NCBI GenBank assembly: GCA_028386065.3 | Contig: JAKUCV010007141.1 | Span: forward strand, 146,159-210,158 | DNA length: 64,000 nucleotides | Reading direction: 5' to 3' | Source of the DNA: Turnera subulata | Lineage: Eukaryota; Streptophyta; Magnoliopsida; Malpighiales; Passifloraceae | In this document: piece by piece, positions 46,379 to 58,164 of the stretch | How the letters are laid out: the number at the start of each line of letters is the position of its first letter | Numbering within the stretch: position 1 is the stretch's first letter | Notes under the pieces: generated by a model | Database searches by the model: none | Told to the model about the DNA's origin: nothing | The model's input: the letters and a program-made list of their open reading frames with translations, nothing else | Made by a program: the position numbers and the translations under genes

Positions 46379-48028
46379 TTCAGCTGTCCTTAAAGAAACA
46401 AGAATCTTATTATCTTTTCCAGTTTCCTATATGATCAAGTAGCATCAAAAGGAAATGGCAAGCTATATGGTGGATCACCGATTTATTTAATAAATTATTG
46501 ATTTATTTATTTATTGATAATGCAGTGTTGTGTGAAAAAAAGTGAAAAGGGTGCTTGGCTGTTTCAGATGACAATATGTGGTGGGCGGCGTTGGTTTCAA
46601 AAAATATAAGCTTACATGTTGTGGTGATGTTTTATGATTTGTTACTTAATTTAATGCTTTTAGTACTTTTAGTTAAAGTGATGTAACATGATTGAGCCTT
46701 TATTGCTGTGGAATTTGAGCTGTCCTGGAGGACGCTTTAATTACATAAGCCTTTGAATATAGTACTACTACGGAACTTGGAAATCTATGCAGCAACGGTA
46801 TTTATTGATACCCAAATCATGGAAAGTACAGACAACAAACCTTGCCTACTCAACAGCTCTAGAATCTTCAAGCATTTTAATAAGTTAGTTCAAAATCTGG
46901 TCTGATTAATTTTCTGTGCATTTCTTCTACAAATTGGATAACCTAATACTTTCTAGTTAAGACATTGTTAAAAGAGCTCTAGGTCAGCAAGCCATGGGTT
47001 CAGGCTCAGTATTTGTGGATCATGAGAGATAAATTGTTCAATGAATTAAGTTTTCCACTTTCGGTTACTGCCAGCCAAGTTTCACACTCACATAAACAGC
47101 AGTCATCAACATTCAGCTGTATTCAGGGCCGGCGGCCAAGCAGTTCAATCTAGGACTTAGGGCCACCAAATGTATAAGGCCTCCAATTTTATAGTCTATG
47201 GGCTTATATATAGGATGGGCTGGAATTTGGAACTGAGCTACTAAAGAAAATTCTGTCAGTTTCTACTATCGGGCTTTTTAGTTTTTTTTGAAAGGGCCTC
47301 ATTTTTTTTTCCGCTTTAAGCCTCTCAAAAGCTTGAGCCGGCCCTAGCTGTATTAAGGGTTCTTACTTATGCCAAGACTTCTGACAAGTTATATATGCCC
47401 TGCTGGCATCAATTCTTGTCAGGAAAATGAAAAACTGTAGTTTTTATGCGAGTATTAAACAGATTCCTGCATATAAACTAGCAACATGAGGGATGGTACA
47501 GAAAAAGTAAAGCAAATCATCGAAATTACATAGTTGCAAGCATTTACAATCTCTTGAGACACAAATCCCGCTTGTTTACCCAGGAAGGTGGATCAGGCCC
47601 TTTAAGACCATGAAAGAAAGCAAAAATTCATAGCAACTTTATTACCATCAATGGGAATGAGAACTAGAAATCTTGATGGCACAATGCTTCAGGTGACTTT
47701 GAACATGTACAATTGCCACCTTCCGGCAGGAATTTTTACTACTACTGCTGAGAACTATACATGATATTTCCGGTGTTTTGTAGTCCAAAACAACTGTATT
47801 AAACCTTGACAAATGAAACATCATCAGTGTAAGAATGCACCCTGCCTGTCATGTACAGTTTTAGGTGTAACCAAACAAAAATAAAAAGGAAAGAAAAAAT
47901 CAAATACAACATGACAGAAAGGGAAACTTATGAGGTTGTCACATGGTGCCAGTTTAGAAAGATGATTTCAAGCGTATACAATATCAGACAAAGGTATCAA
48001 AAACCAATTTCCTCCATCACCAAGCAAA
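46379..48028. other. Convergent intergenic region between caleosin and PUX2-like genes
   Basis: It contains the 3' UTRs of the two converging genes and the hAT-like MITE at 47124-47346. No coding sequence is seen. Confidence 0.5.
47124..47346. mobile_element. hAT-type MITE, 223 bp, TSD GCTGTATT
   Basis: The element starts CAGGGCCGGC and ends GCCGGCCCTA, an inverted repeat with one end mismatch. It is flanked by a perfect 8-bp duplication GCTGTATT at 47116-47123 and 47347-47354, the size made by hAT transposases. It has no coding capacity. Confidence 0.88.
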
Positions 48029-50437
48029 TCAAGTAAGCGGTTCACTAATCTCAAGCAGTTCGTTGCAGAGCCCTGTGAAAACTGAGGAATCAGTTTCAAT
48101 AGGCTTGAACTTGATCAGAGCTGAAGGAACCAAATCTTCATCCTCTAGAGTTCTGTTTTTCTCCCCAGCTGCAGAAAAGTGAGGGATCACCCGCCTCTTA
48201 ACCAGCACAGGATCCAACAACTGGAACTCCAAACTAGGGTCCTTTAGTGCTGCACTCACAAACTGAAATGAAAGGTAACTTCATGTCAACTGTACAGCAA
48301 GATTCTTTCAATCTTGGGTAAAAAAAGTAAGAAATTTTAAACATTACTGAGTATTCCAATATGAAAAGGACAGGGAAAAATCGTTCTCAAAAGTGGCAGC
48401 ATAGACAGCAGTGCAAGAACATTTCATATGATATACTAATTGAAGAAATCATTACCACAACCTCTAGGGGGAAAAACGGGTTCATCAATGACACACAAAG
48501 AGATACTGACAAAATCGGTTATTGGGCAAAAATCAAATGCAAATCCTCGAAAAGAGAAGGAAAATTGTTAACTAGACCGTGAAAGTTGGTTAAGCAAAAT
48601 AGTTTTGTTTTTTTCTCTTACTCCATTCCTCTTTCCCCCTATATAGTCATAGTTCACAGTGTCACCGAAATATAACCATAAGGTTGGCCAATGCTAATCG
48701 TTTTCATGATTATAAGAATGAAATGACCAGAACATTAGATAAAGTAGCTGACAGGATTACCTCATACAGAGCACCAGTTGGTTCCCAAGGAGCAAAAACA
48801 CCTTGAAGCACCACACCATCCGGAAATTGGATTCGAATAATGGTCCTTGTGTATCTCTTCCTGGCAGCTTTTGCCTGCTTTTCCCTATAAGACTTGGGGA
48901 TCAAAAGTTGAGATTCTGCGATCTTTTTCTTTCTCATATCAGCTTCTCTTTTTACCTCTTCGGCAGAGAGATTGTAAAATGAATCTGGCAACTCAATTCT
49001 TGCCGCCACATTTTCAGGAACAGAAAAGAAGACCCGAGTCTAACAAAACAAAATCATGTTTAAGAATGTCATGCAGTGCAAAGAGAATCTATACTGGAAA
49101 GAAATTTTGCGGAGGATGGCATGACAGGTCAGACTAATGTATATGGTTGCAAACAATGAGAAAGCCAACGAAACCACTACCACAAGAACTTAGCCAGAAA
49201 GAAGAACACCAAACAAGTAACAATCAGGACACCCCGAAGCATGTTAAGTCCAGAATAACAGAACCCCTTAACATTGCATTGTTGGAAATTCTTATTAGCA
49301 TCTACTTCAACTACTCCCTATGATCAACATGAAGGCATAATAAAAATTGCAAGTTCAACAGCTGATCACCGTATTGAAATTCTAGCAAATAAAGAGCAAA
49401 GAAATGGGCAAAACAAGAGAAACTCAAAACATAATGAAATAAACTATTCGCATTATCAGTAGACACAATATACACACCTGCCTATCAATCTTCTTGGGCT
49501 CTACTTTTTCCTCTTTCTCAACTGGTGCAACAGAGGGGTCAGCCTCTGCCTTCTTCACTACCTCCTCCACCTTCTTCACTACCTCCTCTACCTTCTTCGG
49601 TTCTAGTAACCTTATGGCCTTATGAATCAATCCAATCTTTTCCTCCTTAGGGACCTCCTCTATAACTGCCCACATTTCTCCATTCTCCTCCTTGAGCTCA
49701 AACCCCACAAGCTCCAACAACTCCACACCACCAGCAACCTCAGTTACCGCCTCCCGAATCTTCGGATTACCCATCCTGACCTTCCTGAATTTCGGATTCT
49801 CGGGCTCCTTAACAATATTCCTCAACAGTCTAAGCACCACCTCCACCGACCCCTCCGGTGGCTTCCCGGATAGATATACGCCAATACCCGCCTCCAATTC
49901 GCTCCGGCCAGACTCCTCCGCCTCATTATTCTCTTCGATACCATCATTTGCACCAGCTGAACTAGGCTTCTTATCGTTATCAAGAACACAGGTCTCTACA
50001 TGCGCCGAAACCTCTTCCTCTGACCGGTACGATTTCCCGCAAATCGGGCACTCAAAGACATTCAACGTGTACCCGTTTTGGGATCTCTTGCCGGTGGTGA
50101 TCAGCGAACCGTACGGGTCAAACCCATTTTCCGGTTTCCGATTTGGAGCGGGCGGGTCGGCCGCCGGGGCCGGGGCGGGAGTGGTTTTTCTCTCCTGATC
50201 GGTGTTGGGGTTTCTTTGAGGCAAAGGCTTGGAGGTTGAAGAAGAAGAAGAAGAACTGGGTTTTGGGTTAACGGGTTGGGCATAGCGGGCGTGGATGGGA
50301 TTGGCGGGTCCTGACCCGGAAGGATCAGCGCTACCCAAGACTCGACCTTGGCCCTTGAATTTGCCGGAAGTAGAAGATGACAACTGAGTGTTCACCTTCT
50401 TCATGAAACCCTTGAACTTGTCCTTCATGTCGCCCAT
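48029..50437 (-). CDS. PUX2: Plant UBX domain-containing protein, PUX2-like (C2HC finger + PUB + UBX), 490 aa
   Basis: Three exons read leftward (50437-49478, 49039-48761, 48262-48029) give 490 codons with GT-AG introns. The N-terminus [16 protein letters not shown] is followed by a low-complexity Ser/Pro region. Residues 129-151 ([18 protein letters not shown], then VETC) form a Cys-Cys-His-Cys finger resembling UBZ4 ubiquitin-binding fingers. Residues about 185-290 fit a PUB domain, and about 385-475 a UBX-like beta-grasp fold ([20 protein letters not shown]). I do not see the FPR loop of canonical UBX domains, so CDC48 contact may rely on PUB. In Arabidopsis, PUX2 is a CDC48 adaptor. Lys-Lys-Val-Glu-Glu-Val-Val occurs twice in tandem at 281-294. 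Paralogue identity is by domain order only. Confidence 0.9.
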
Positions 50438-53321
50438 TTTCTGTTCGTGTTTTTTTCTTGGCGGTTAAGGATTCAGATCAAGAAATGCTCAATAGAAAAA
50501 AGAAGAGTACAATAGATGAAGAAAAGATCTAGCGCGTAAAAAGGCTCTTTCAAGAAAGGATCTTTGACGGAAAGTGGGAGAATGAATTATAACTAAACTG
50601 TGAAACGACTGAAGCAATGTTAAGTAATCTTGATTATCACGACTATCCCTTAACAGAAATTGCTAGGTAGTTTTTGGCCTTTTGCTAAAAAAAAAAAAAA
50701 AACACGCCAAAATGGGTTGACTTGGAAAGCTGGAGGGATTTTTTTTTTTTTAAAGAAACCATAAGAAGGTCTGTTATTTATCGTTAGACGTAGGAGGGGA
50801 AGCTTTGACTTCTAATTGAGAAATTAATTACCAGCTAGGTTTTGCAGACATGCATATATCCCACTTAATAAATTTCCGGGAAGATTATAAAGAAAAGGTT
50901 CATATCTCACGGTCCAATTAATAGTGAAACTGAAACTGAGAGGAGGAGACGTAGAATGTATTTTAAACCAAGAGAAGAAGTAATTTCTCTATGTAGATTA
51001 AAAAAAAAAAATTCACTGTTACGCTTATTTGAGTAGGATAAAACTTCAGGTGACGAATAGAATAACCAACTTAATCATCTTCTAACTCTCGATAATGGAA
51101 ATACATGCAAGTCCCTTTGCTTCATTTTTTTTTTGGGGGCGGATCTTTTTGCTTTAATTTGCGTCAACATTTCAGTATCTGTGTAATGATAAATTTTTTC
51201 GTCTGCCACCTTTCCTGAGGTTGGCACCTACAGTCGAAACTCCCTCATCACTCCTTGATATTGATCATCTACGACTACGACCCGCGGCCCACTCATCACT
51301 GCTCGAGAACTTGAAAAACATTGTTCGGTGATGTCGAGTTTCTAAAGGAAAACGAACCATTCCATGGACTAATAACGGGCTATTAAGCGTTCCCTGTTCC
51401 TGGGAATCTGTTTCCTCTAAACATTTTTAGAATGAAGCAATTGCGGATTATCTTTACAAGAGTATTTACTTGTTCCTAAATGCAGATTATCGTTACAGAA
51501 GCTAACGGCAGCATTTACTGGTACACTTAAAGAACAATTTTCACTTTTTTTTCCTTTGAGTACACTGCCCTGTTCCATAATCCTAGTTCCAATGCTAAAA
51601 ATCGTTTTTGTCCCATTAGATCAATCAGAATAAAATTAAACTAGATGAATTAGAATCGCACACACTAGTTAGCTTAAGTGAACCCGTATGTCTTTAATAA
51701 CAATAGAGGCTCAACGACAAGTCACCAGCCTAACCTTAACCCCAAGTTCAATTCACATCCATCCAGCATTATCTACTCGGAATGTACTCATCGCTGCTAT
51801 AAGAGATAGCTACTAAGAAATCATTCCACTACCTTATAACCTTCTCTTTTACCATAGTTAACCATCAGCTGCGCTTTCCACCATTAAAAGTATATGCACT
51901 ATCAGCAGTGTTCCCACTATGATCTTTCTTTTCTGGAGGGGGGATGAAAGATATAAGCACACAACAGGCTATGGCACCTAATTCCTATTCTTACTCTATC
52001 CGCAATGACCAAGGGTTTGCTAACCCATCTGAACCTTAGAGCCGAGAGACCAAAGGGTCATTGGCATTATATTTCATCCTGGAATAGCTTTGAGGATAAC
52101 AAACAACCTCTAAGCAATGATACGTGAACACAAAACTATTAAGGGGATTAGCTCACAAGTCACAACTACTTCAACAAGGCTGCATAATTTGTTTGTTACT
52201 GACACTACAGCTTGTGATTATTTCTTAGCAGGACTTGAGCAAAAATTCTGCTAGGTAAACCTACAATGAACTGATAATATAGACTTGTCTGCTATGTAAT
52301 ACACGTTGACACTAGACACTCTTCACAGGAAACAAAAAATACCATACAGGAGCGAGTAAAAAATATTGTGCCCGAGTTATACTTCAAATATACATCACAA
52401 ATTTCCCACTGATGTGCACACCCCACTCCCACAACTAGTGATGCATATGCTAGTACCTTCCCACCACCTAATTTAGATGCAACCCCGCATCAAGTTCATG
52501 GAACTAATGAATGACACAAATATGGAAAGCGCCAAGCTGCAACAAGTTCCAGCTAATAGTAAAATCATGAGTTTGCAGTTCAAGGCTCTGATTCGTTGCA
52601 AGTGCATGACACACCATCAAAGCAACAGCAATGATCACTTGAGCTCATGAATCAATCACACACATATACCATAATGTTATTACATCTACAGTTTACGAGA
52701 ATCATAGAGAGCAGACATTACAGGTTACACTAGATTCAAATCTCTAGCACAAATCAATTCCTCCCTCTAATTCATCTTATATTGCCTAGATAACTTCTTC
52801 CAACGATTTACACACCTAATTTCGTCTCAAACCTCAATGTCCACTCCCATTACTGCAAATCATCAGCCACGCACTATAAAAACAACATGGATCCAATATG
52901 AATTTCAATAATGACTAAGAAAGAAGATTCACTGAACTCGAATAACCAGAAATCCAAGGCAACATTTTATTTCAAGTGGAACAAATAACTTTCAAGGCTG
53001 ATCTATGTTATTCACGGTCAATAACTGCTAGGTTTCCCTATTCTCTCCACACATAAGGGGAACGGAAAATGTCTACAAACCAGAAAACGTCCAAAACACA
53101 ATAAGATAGCTAATAAACCTCATCTGTGTTCGAAAATACACATTAACCTTCATTTTTTAAAAACGTAGCACTGCCATCTAACAACAAAATCAGCAAATCC
53201 GTAACACTGCCTTATAATAACAACAAAATTAAACAATCCGAGAAAGTAACAATAAACGGCAATGAAAGTAATCGCATAACAGATTTGACTCACTGGCTGC
53301 CTCTCTCTCACACACACATTC
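50438..53321. other. Intergenic region, 2.9 kb
   Basis: The left part is the PUX2-like promoter and 5' UTR. The right part should hold the 3' UTR of the BAP31-like gene. No coding sequence, RNA gene or element was recognised between them. Confidence 0.5.
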
Positions 53322-53714
53322 TCAGTCCTTGTTCTTGAGCCGCTCCACGCGCTGGTTCAGCTGCTCGATCTTCACGACCAGGTTGGTCACCGAGTAGAGG
53401 AGCCAGTAGAAGACGAGGGCGGCGGCGATGAGCAGCGCGTTCCGCTGGCTCTTCATGATGGATTTCTGGTGGCGGAGGTGCTCCGTCGGGGTGCACGACT
53501 CCCCCTCGCAGCTCGGCCGCATCTCGTACTTCCAGTAGATGTCCATCAGCAGGAACAGGCAGAACGGCACCACCGACAGGAACGGCTTCAGGAGGTTGCG
53601 CGTCACCGCGATTAGGCCGCGGCGGAGGCCGTCGAGGCCGGGGATAGTGAGGAGGAGGACCATGATCGCCTCCGCGCCCGCGGCGTAGCCGAGCACCACC
53701 CACTCGAGTGCCAT
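53322..53714 (-). CDS. Short BAP31-like ER membrane protein, 130 aa
   Basis: The intronless frame starts MALEWVVLGYAAGAEAIMVL. I use this ATG (53714) rather than the upstream in-frame ATG at 53744 because MALEWVVLGY is the conserved start of plant BAP29/31-like proteins. Three hydrophobic segments are visible: about residues 4-22, 40-60 (LKPFLSVVPFCLFLLMDIYW) and 92-112 (RNALLIAAALVFYWLLYSVT). The C-terminus is a short coiled coil (VVKIEQLNQRVERLKNKD). BAP31 proteins sit in the ER and help sort or export membrane proteins. The full family is over 200 aa with a longer cytosolic coiled coil; this one matches the short plant subgroup. The reading frame is very GC-rich, in sharp contrast to its surroundings. 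Confidence 0.87.
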   Translation of the reverse strand: MALEWVVLGYAAGAEAIMVLLLTIPGLDGLRRGLIAVTRNLLKPFLSVVPFCLFLLMDIYWKYEMRPSCEGESCTPTEHLRHQKSIMKSQRNALLIAAALVFYWLLYSVTNLVVKIEQLNQRVERLKNKD

Positions 53715-56700
53715 GATTGATTGATTCGAGTTTGGGGATTTCAAGAAAACCTAGATCTGTCTATTGGGGTTAGTTTCGATTTTTCCTTTTTATGCCTGGA
53801 TTTTTTCAAAATGTGCTTTTCTTAGCGAACAAGAAGAGTGACCGGGTTTTATATGGAAGGGGTGGGGTTCAGGTGACAGCAGGAGGTTGCTCATGGCCCA
53901 GGGACTTGCTGCCACGTGCGCCTCAACACAAAGCAGACGTTGAAACGTGTAGCAATTGGTGGCAATTGAAGGTTGAAATTCGTATCCTGATAATTAAGTC
54001 TCTGGAAGGAGGTTAAGACATTTATCTTTTATTTATCCTGTTTGTCTTTTATTTTTCTATTAATTTATCTTAATTTTTTTAATAAATGACATCTTATCTC
54101 TCAAAAAATATATTAAACAATCTTATAATGCTTTACCCAACAAAAAAAACAATCTTATAATGACTTGTAATATAGGCCATTTCCCTTAATGTTCTTCTTA
54201 GAGATCATAAATTTAATAGAAGAGTGGCGGTGTGTTTGAAGATTTAAAAAATATTGAAGATGTATTTTATTTTTAACATAAAAAATAGATAACTTGAGGA
54301 ATTTACTCTAACCATTATTACAGCATCATAATACACATACTGGAAGAAAAAACATAATTCTCCTTGCCTGTTTTATGTATTTCAAACGTTTGGTGTTACT
54401 TTCCAAAAAAAAAAAAAGAAATTGGTGTTACTAGTCTGGTCTATTTGTAATTGTACCTTTGTTCTTCTTTGTCGATGATTAACTATGGGCCTAGCCCCGA
54501 TCCTTTAAAAAACACCGAGGAGGCGGAACAATAAAACCAGTGGCCTGGGCCATCTTTGATTTGTTATCACATCGTCTTGGGCCCTATTGGACTCCGTGTT
54601 AGTGAGCAGTAGGCTTGGGCCAGGTCGCAAAACCTCAAGCGAAGGAAGTTTCGTTCCTGATCTGCATCTCTATAACTGAAAACAGGCTTTCTTCCTTTGA
54701 ATTCCGGCCCACTAAAAATTTTAAGTTGAAGCATATATTTGTTTAAGATATAAATTATTTTTTTTGAGAAATAAAAAAAATATTAATTTATTTTTGATAA
54801 CAGTATCAGTATGCATCATCACCATAAATCACAAAATTTCTTGTTAATCAAGGCAATAATCGCGATCAGCGCCAATGGAATCAATAAGTACTACTAGCAC
54901 CTTTTCTTTTATTAATGGTCCATGTAGATCAAACAAATATGTACTGTTGAGTTTTTATCTATCCATTACAAAATGCTGGTATTCAACTATTCATATGGCC
55001 CTGACCCTCCTCCTATATATTAACCAATAGCCTTTATGAGATGCTATAAAATCAGTAATGCCCTATCTTTCATGGAATCGAACCTCTTCTGAGTTTAGAT
55101 TGGACCAACTACTTAATTAGCTTGAATGAACCCTACAAAAGGCCACACAATAACATCAATGAAAGCTCCAAAGTTTCTACAGTTTCCTGTGTATTTTTCC
55201 TTTATACTCCAATAATCAAAACTTTGCAGGCAACCATATAGTATAAGCAACCTTGCCTTATAACGCTACCGTCCCTTTCTGACATTGATTAATTAGCTGT
55301 TTTGTGACCATTATCTATCCAACGTAGTCTGTAGCTTGATCCAGAGTTCAGAGTCCTAAACTAGTTAATTTGATTTTGTTTCATTGCGAGAAGCTTCGAT
55401 TTCTTTTTCATCGGTGTCACTTCAGTATAACAAATCAACATATTATTTTTTTGGTTACCTAACATCTATGATAAGATTTTGATATATGCATAATGTCAAT
55501 AAATTTCACCTAACATCTTTGGATACCCGAATTCCTTTGTAAAAATAAATATAATCTCACGATTTTCTTTAGTCATACAATCTCGAATTGAGCCAAGCCA
55601 CATCATTATTTACACCCATATGAAACTCATAATATTTAAAAAGGTACGTTCTAGCAGCTTCTTGTTCTTCCTCATCCTCATCTGTTTTTGACTGCCATAG
55701 TTGACCAAAACAAAGTAACATACAGAAAGAAACTGCAGCCTTTCTTTTGTATCTGTAAATATTTATCTAATACCGAAGATTACTAGTCGTTGTTGATGCC
55801 TTGATGGCATAGCTTACACATCACTTTCAGTTCTGGAAATGTTTCTTAATTTGTTTTATCTTTCGTAATTATCCTAGTAAGGTATCCTTAAACGCAACAG
55901 CACTGAAGAATTTATTTTGTGGGTGCAGGGTTGAAACTAGAAGCTCACACCCTCTGTCATAAACATACTCAGGGGTTAACAATTAGCTGCCCTCAGCACA
56001 TCAAAAAATTTAGCTGCCCTGAATTAATTTTGACCATCTGCCTTTTCAATATTCCATTGAATTGACAGGTTTAGTTATCAATTCAACAATGGATAAACGA
56101 TCACATCCACTGTGATTAATCACAAATAAAAATAGTGCGATAATGATTGATGATATCATGTTTGTGGATTGTTTATGTTTGCGTTTATCGTCACTTTTAT
56201 ATGGTGTCAGATAAAAAATTCGATGTTGAAGGATTAGAAAGTTAAAAACTTCCTCGGTATCCAAAGCTGACAGTAATGTAAATTTGTAAACAAACCCTTG
56301 TTAAAAGGAATGCAAAATAATTAAACGCAATTAGAGATGAAAAAGAGGAAGATAGAGTCAACTGTTGAAAAGTCAAGTTTGGGAATAAGAGCATCTTTTG
56401 AAGAAAAATCGAGCTCTTGAACCCAAGAAAAAAGAAAATTCGTGCTGCGATGATCTGGGTCAAATCCCTCAACCACCAAAATATGGACAGCCAAAAATCT
56501 AACCACAAGGTGTTTTTTTTCTTTTGCTGAATTCAAGAGCAACATTTTGATGCCAAATTAACAAGCAGCTTCATATGATGGTGCTAAAATGAAATTTTCG
56601 ACCAAAAATTTGTGACGATGTTAGATTATAAAAATTGGTCTGAAATGGACTGATCGAAGCCGGACTGAAAATGACAGTCACAATCTAAAGGGAAAAAAAT

Positions 56701-58164
56701 TTGCAGGTCTAGTGTTTCAGGATTTTGGCTCGAGCTTTATAATCTGTGCCCAATAATTGACATATATCTCTGTCACTTTTTCATGTGTCATTTATGTTTG
56801 TTCCTTTTCTGAAAGTTATCACTTCTAGGCCTCCACTTCTCTGTTTCATTACACATGAAAAAGCATAGTTTTGAGCGTTTGTCACTGAAACATATATATT
56901 TGCCTATGATTTGTTGTCATGATATGTGTATGGAGAAGGTGAGAGAATCTTGTCAACCATGCTTGTGGTGATCGAGGCTTTAAAGTAATATTGCCATGGA
57001 TGGATTGAGAACAGCCCCACCTATAGAAAAACTCCAAATTTTAAAGCAACCTCTATAAAGCAGTGGATAATAGATGAGAGAGGAACTGCACTGTTCATGA
57101 ATGTAAGCCACTGGTATCATGGTCCTTATAATTGAACCTTTAGCCCATTCTACTTGTCCCTTACTAATTTGCTGATTAAATCATTGATTTAAACGCATAT
57201 AAGTACAGAGAATATGTCTCTGCAACACAAAAAGAAAGTACAGAGAATATTGCCTTAATCATTATACAAATCCCAATATTCAGCGGCCCTCTTGCACTGT
57301 AGAGTGTAGACAGCTTAGTTACTAGCCGTGCAGTTCTAATCATTTTGGTATGTTTTGATTTGCTTATCAAAATTAAGGAAAGTTGCAGCTTTTACAAGAT
57401 GCAGCAATAAACGATCAACATATCTTTGATTCCAAGAAAAAAAAGGCCTGATGGAGAGATGGGATTTTGAAGAACAACAATTTGGAAATGTACTAGTGAC
57501 TAACTTGAATGCCAGAAAAAGGAAAATGATTAAATTCCATGGCATTACTCTGTGCAGATCATTTATGATTCGAGTGAAATCGCCTACTGTGCTAGATATA
57601 CTGCATTCCAATCAAGAGAAACAATGCACATGACAAGAAATAAAGGTGATTTTCAGTGGTGAGACTAAAGACAAGAAGAGTTTTGTCTTAGATACAGACA
57701 GAAGAGAACAATGAATTGACATAAATTCAACAATGCTATGGTGTAACACAAACTTTTTGGATGAAATCAAACTCAAAGGGCTCTAATAATACCCAGCAAA
57801 AGGGCACTAGCTAGCATTACAGCTTTCACAAAAGAGTGGTCACTGTTTATACAAATAATTAGAGACAAGCTAACATTGTTATGAGACGTAAGTGGGCGGA
57901 GCAAGTGTGGAATCTTTAGGCCTTTTTCACCTCTTTCACTTGTTTCGAGGTACCCTGTTTTCCATTTACGTCTTTTTGCCTAACACTTCCTGTTCTTCTT
58001 TAATAAGGAAAAAGGTGACAGAAAACTTGAAAAAAAGAGGTGGAGGGGAAAAAAGGTAGAGACCACCAATGCAAAAGCGGAGCTAATTGGCCGCAAAAGC
58101 AGAGCAATTTACCAGAAGGAAGATATATTGAGCATTTTCTGATATAATGTATCCACAAATTCCA
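53715..58164. other. Intergenic region, 4.4 kb, no supported gene
   Basis: The first 200 bases are the BAP31-like leader and promoter. The rest is AT-rich. Short open frames (for example 56242-56508, 57336-57611) have no family features. A B-box-like GGTTCGATTCC on the minus strand near 55077-55087 has no A box and is probably chance. Confidence 0.5.

Noticed and set aside
55077..55087. B-box-like GGTTCGATTCC on the minus strand
   Set aside because: No A box or cloverleaf around it; chance match.
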